DNA from: Hymenobacter frigidus
GTDB taxonomy: Bacteria; Bacteroidota; Bacteroidia; Cytophagales; Hymenobacteraceae
Reading direction: 5' to 3'
Length of the DNA: 41,512 nucleotides
Assembly (NCBI RefSeq): GCF_014640435.1
Contig: NZ_BMGY01000037.1
Span: 1-41,512 of the forward strand
Shown in pieces: positions 40,276 to 41,512 of the stretch (the stretch's first letter is position 1; the number at the start of each line of letters is the position of its first letter). Position numbers and translations under genes: made by a program. A model generated the notes under the pieces. The model was not told where the DNA came from. It searched no databases and was given only the letters and a program-made list of their open reading frames with translations.

Positions 40276-41359
40276 TTACGCACGGAGTAAGGTGAGTTGA
40301 TGGTACATGGCTTTCAGGCCGACGGTATAGAGTTGGGCTTTAAGGCGAAAATGGCCGATGCCGCATTTGAGCTTGAGCACCTCCAGTTTGGTGTAGGCCA
40401 GCACGGCGGCGAAGAAGTGCGTGGCTTGCGTGGTCAGGGTTTTGGTGGGTGATTTTGCCATCGAGGCGTTCTGTTTGAGCGACTTGTGGTATTCTTCCAC
40501 ACAAAAAGCTTGATGCGCTTTTCCACCGTCTCTGGTAAATCGTGGTCAACCGGGCCTGGTCCAGGTCGGTGTCGCTGCTGACCAGATACAAAATACCCCG
40601 GCTCCCGTCTTGGTTTGTAAAGACTTGTCTGGTTACGAGCACCGCCTCTTGAACGGACCGCAAATAGACGCGCAAGGGCTGCGTATCGGCAAACACCAGC
40701 GACTGCACGGGTTGGAACTGGCCCTGCGCGCGGTCGGCTTCGCTCAGGGCCACGGTGCGGCTGCTTTCGAGGGCAAAAAGAAAGTGATGGCCCAGGGCCC
40801 GCACCAGGGTCATGTTCTCGGCCGAGGCGTACCAACTGTCGGCCAGCAAGTAGCGGTAGGCCACCTGTTGCTGGGCTACGCGGAGCATCTGCTGCAAATA
40901 CTCATTCTTGGTGAACGGGCTCTGATAACTCGTTTTCTGCGTCTTGGGCTGGTAGACGGGCACGGTTTTGCGCACCAGCTCGACGGCGATGGGCAGGGCC
41001 AAGTCGGCGGCCTGGTAGAGCAGGCTGACGAAGTTCAGGCCCTTGACGTAGCGCTGCTGGCTGTGGTCCCAATGGGTGCAAATCAGCTCGTTGGCGTCAG
41101 TGTGCGCCTTTTCCAGCACCGAATCGTCCACGATGAGCACGGCAAACTCTTCGGTCGGCCGCTGGGCTTCGGCCTGCCGAATCAGGGGCTTGGCCTGCCG
41201 CCAGATGTCGGCCGGGCCGTAGGTGGTCTGGCTCAGCCAGCGCGTGATGTGGTCGTGGCTCAACGCCCCGTCCAGCAGCCGCGATAAGCCCGTGGCCGTC
41301 GTCGGACCCGTCGAACTCAGCAAATAATCCGTGTACAGGTCCAGCGTGCAAGTCATCAT
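40276..41359 (-). pseudogene. DDE transposase of the older element, interrupted by a short insertion
   Basis: The N-terminal two thirds (from ATG 41359; VLIVDDSVLEKAH, LLADSWYASAENM, IYQRRWK) are in one frame, and the end (VEEYHKSLKQNASMAKSPTK ... LLRA, stop at 40276) is in another. Transposases of this type have R-R-W-K-V-E-x-Y-H-K-S-L-K-Q contiguous. Here 19 extra bases (40501-40519 on the plus strand) separate the RRWK codons from VEEYHKSLKQN, which breaks the frame right at the catalytic glutamate helix. The full-length protein would have been about 355 residues. Confidence 0.85.
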
Positions 41360-41410
41360 AAGCTACTAAACGGGCTAAGATGCCCAACGACTGCGTAACA
41401 TCAGTAATTT

Positions 41411-41512
41411 AATTGGCCTAGCCCTTTAATACCCAAGGTAAATACGGAGCCTGTTTAGGGTTTCTCATCAGGGGGTATTTTACGCAGCAAAAGGACCGCA
41501 AAAGCCAGAAAA
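41411..41512. other. Window end, no feature seen
   Basis: The last 102 bp after the target duplication of the older insertion sequence show no gene start or repeat that can be supported. Confidence 0.4.

Larger units (their letters stand above)
39214..41405 (-). mobile_element. Older DDE insertion sequence, split near one end by a younger one
   Basis: The two ends are ACTGATGTTACGCA (ACT at 39214-39216 plus the remainder at 40272-40282) and its exact reverse complement at 41392-41405. Removing the younger element (39217-40266) and one copy of its TTACT duplication restores a continuous left end, and a 5-bp duplication AATTT then flanks the older element (39209-39213 and 41406-41410). The reconstructed length is about 1137 bp. 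It encodes one broken transposase. Confidence 0.8.

Noticed and set aside
31221..41410. Composite transposon carrying SusC/SusD
   Set aside because: The elements on the two sides have unrelated ends and transposases, and each has its own target duplication or terminal repeats, so they do not form a single mobile unit.
41440..41512. Possible end of a further insertion sequence (GCCTGTTTAGGGTTT)
   Set aside because: It only loosely resembles known terminal repeats, and no partner end or transposase is inside the window.

Overview
The window looks like a chromosomal segment of a GC-rich member of the Bacteroidota, most like Hymenobacter or a close relative in the Cytophagales. The reasons are two large secreted proteins with C-terminal type IX secretion (T9SS) sorting domains, a PorQ gene, a PorE-like OmpA protein, a SusC/SusD pair, a two-subunit methylmalonyl-CoA mutase, and several upstream sequences matching the Bacteroidetes -7 promoter element TAnnTTTG. 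The genus is an inference from gene content; no rRNA gene is present.

Layout. 0.2-9.1 kb: a glycine-rich T9SS cargo protein, a divergently transcribed hybrid signalling pair (PAS histidine kinase plus a response regulator fused to a CRP/FNR-type DNA-binding module), and a 1497-residue NHL/IPT mosaic T9SS cargo. 9.3-11.0 kb: a two-gene module of an SMC/OLD-like ATPase overlapped by a small protein with a PD-(D/E)xK-like nuclease pattern, AT-richer than its surroundings and placed 20 bp behind the mutase operon. This is the best candidate in the window for an undescribed (probably defence-type) system. 11.0-15.3 kb: methylmalonyl-CoA mutase small and large subunits, with a perfect 45-bp-arm palindrome between them and an in-frame palindromic insertion in the large subunit. 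15.5-17.3 kb: a 5'-nucleotidase split into two exported proteins. 17.5-23.4 kb: dnaA with a DnaA box upstream, a PH-like membrane protein, OsmC, a GH3-family protein, a small-protein/HAD pair, a small membrane protein and a GreA-like protein. 23.5-31.2 kb: PorE-like OmpA protein, Lon, PorQ and HslU.

31.2-41.4 kb is an insertion-sequence graveyard surrounding a SusC/SusD operon. On the hslU side an IS4-type element carries an IS3-type element inserted between its left end and its transposase gene. On the other side a second DDE element has a younger, intact element inserted three bases inside its terminus. Terminal inverted repeats can be read for all four elements and target duplications for three. 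Three of the four transposases are broken.

Three long palindromes of related sequence (near 13.4, 19.8 and 29.7 kb) form a dispersed repeat family in intergenic gaps. Four genes have a -7-like element only 3-4 bp before the ATG, which suggests leaderless or nearly leaderless transcripts. No tRNA, rRNA or CRISPR array was seen.
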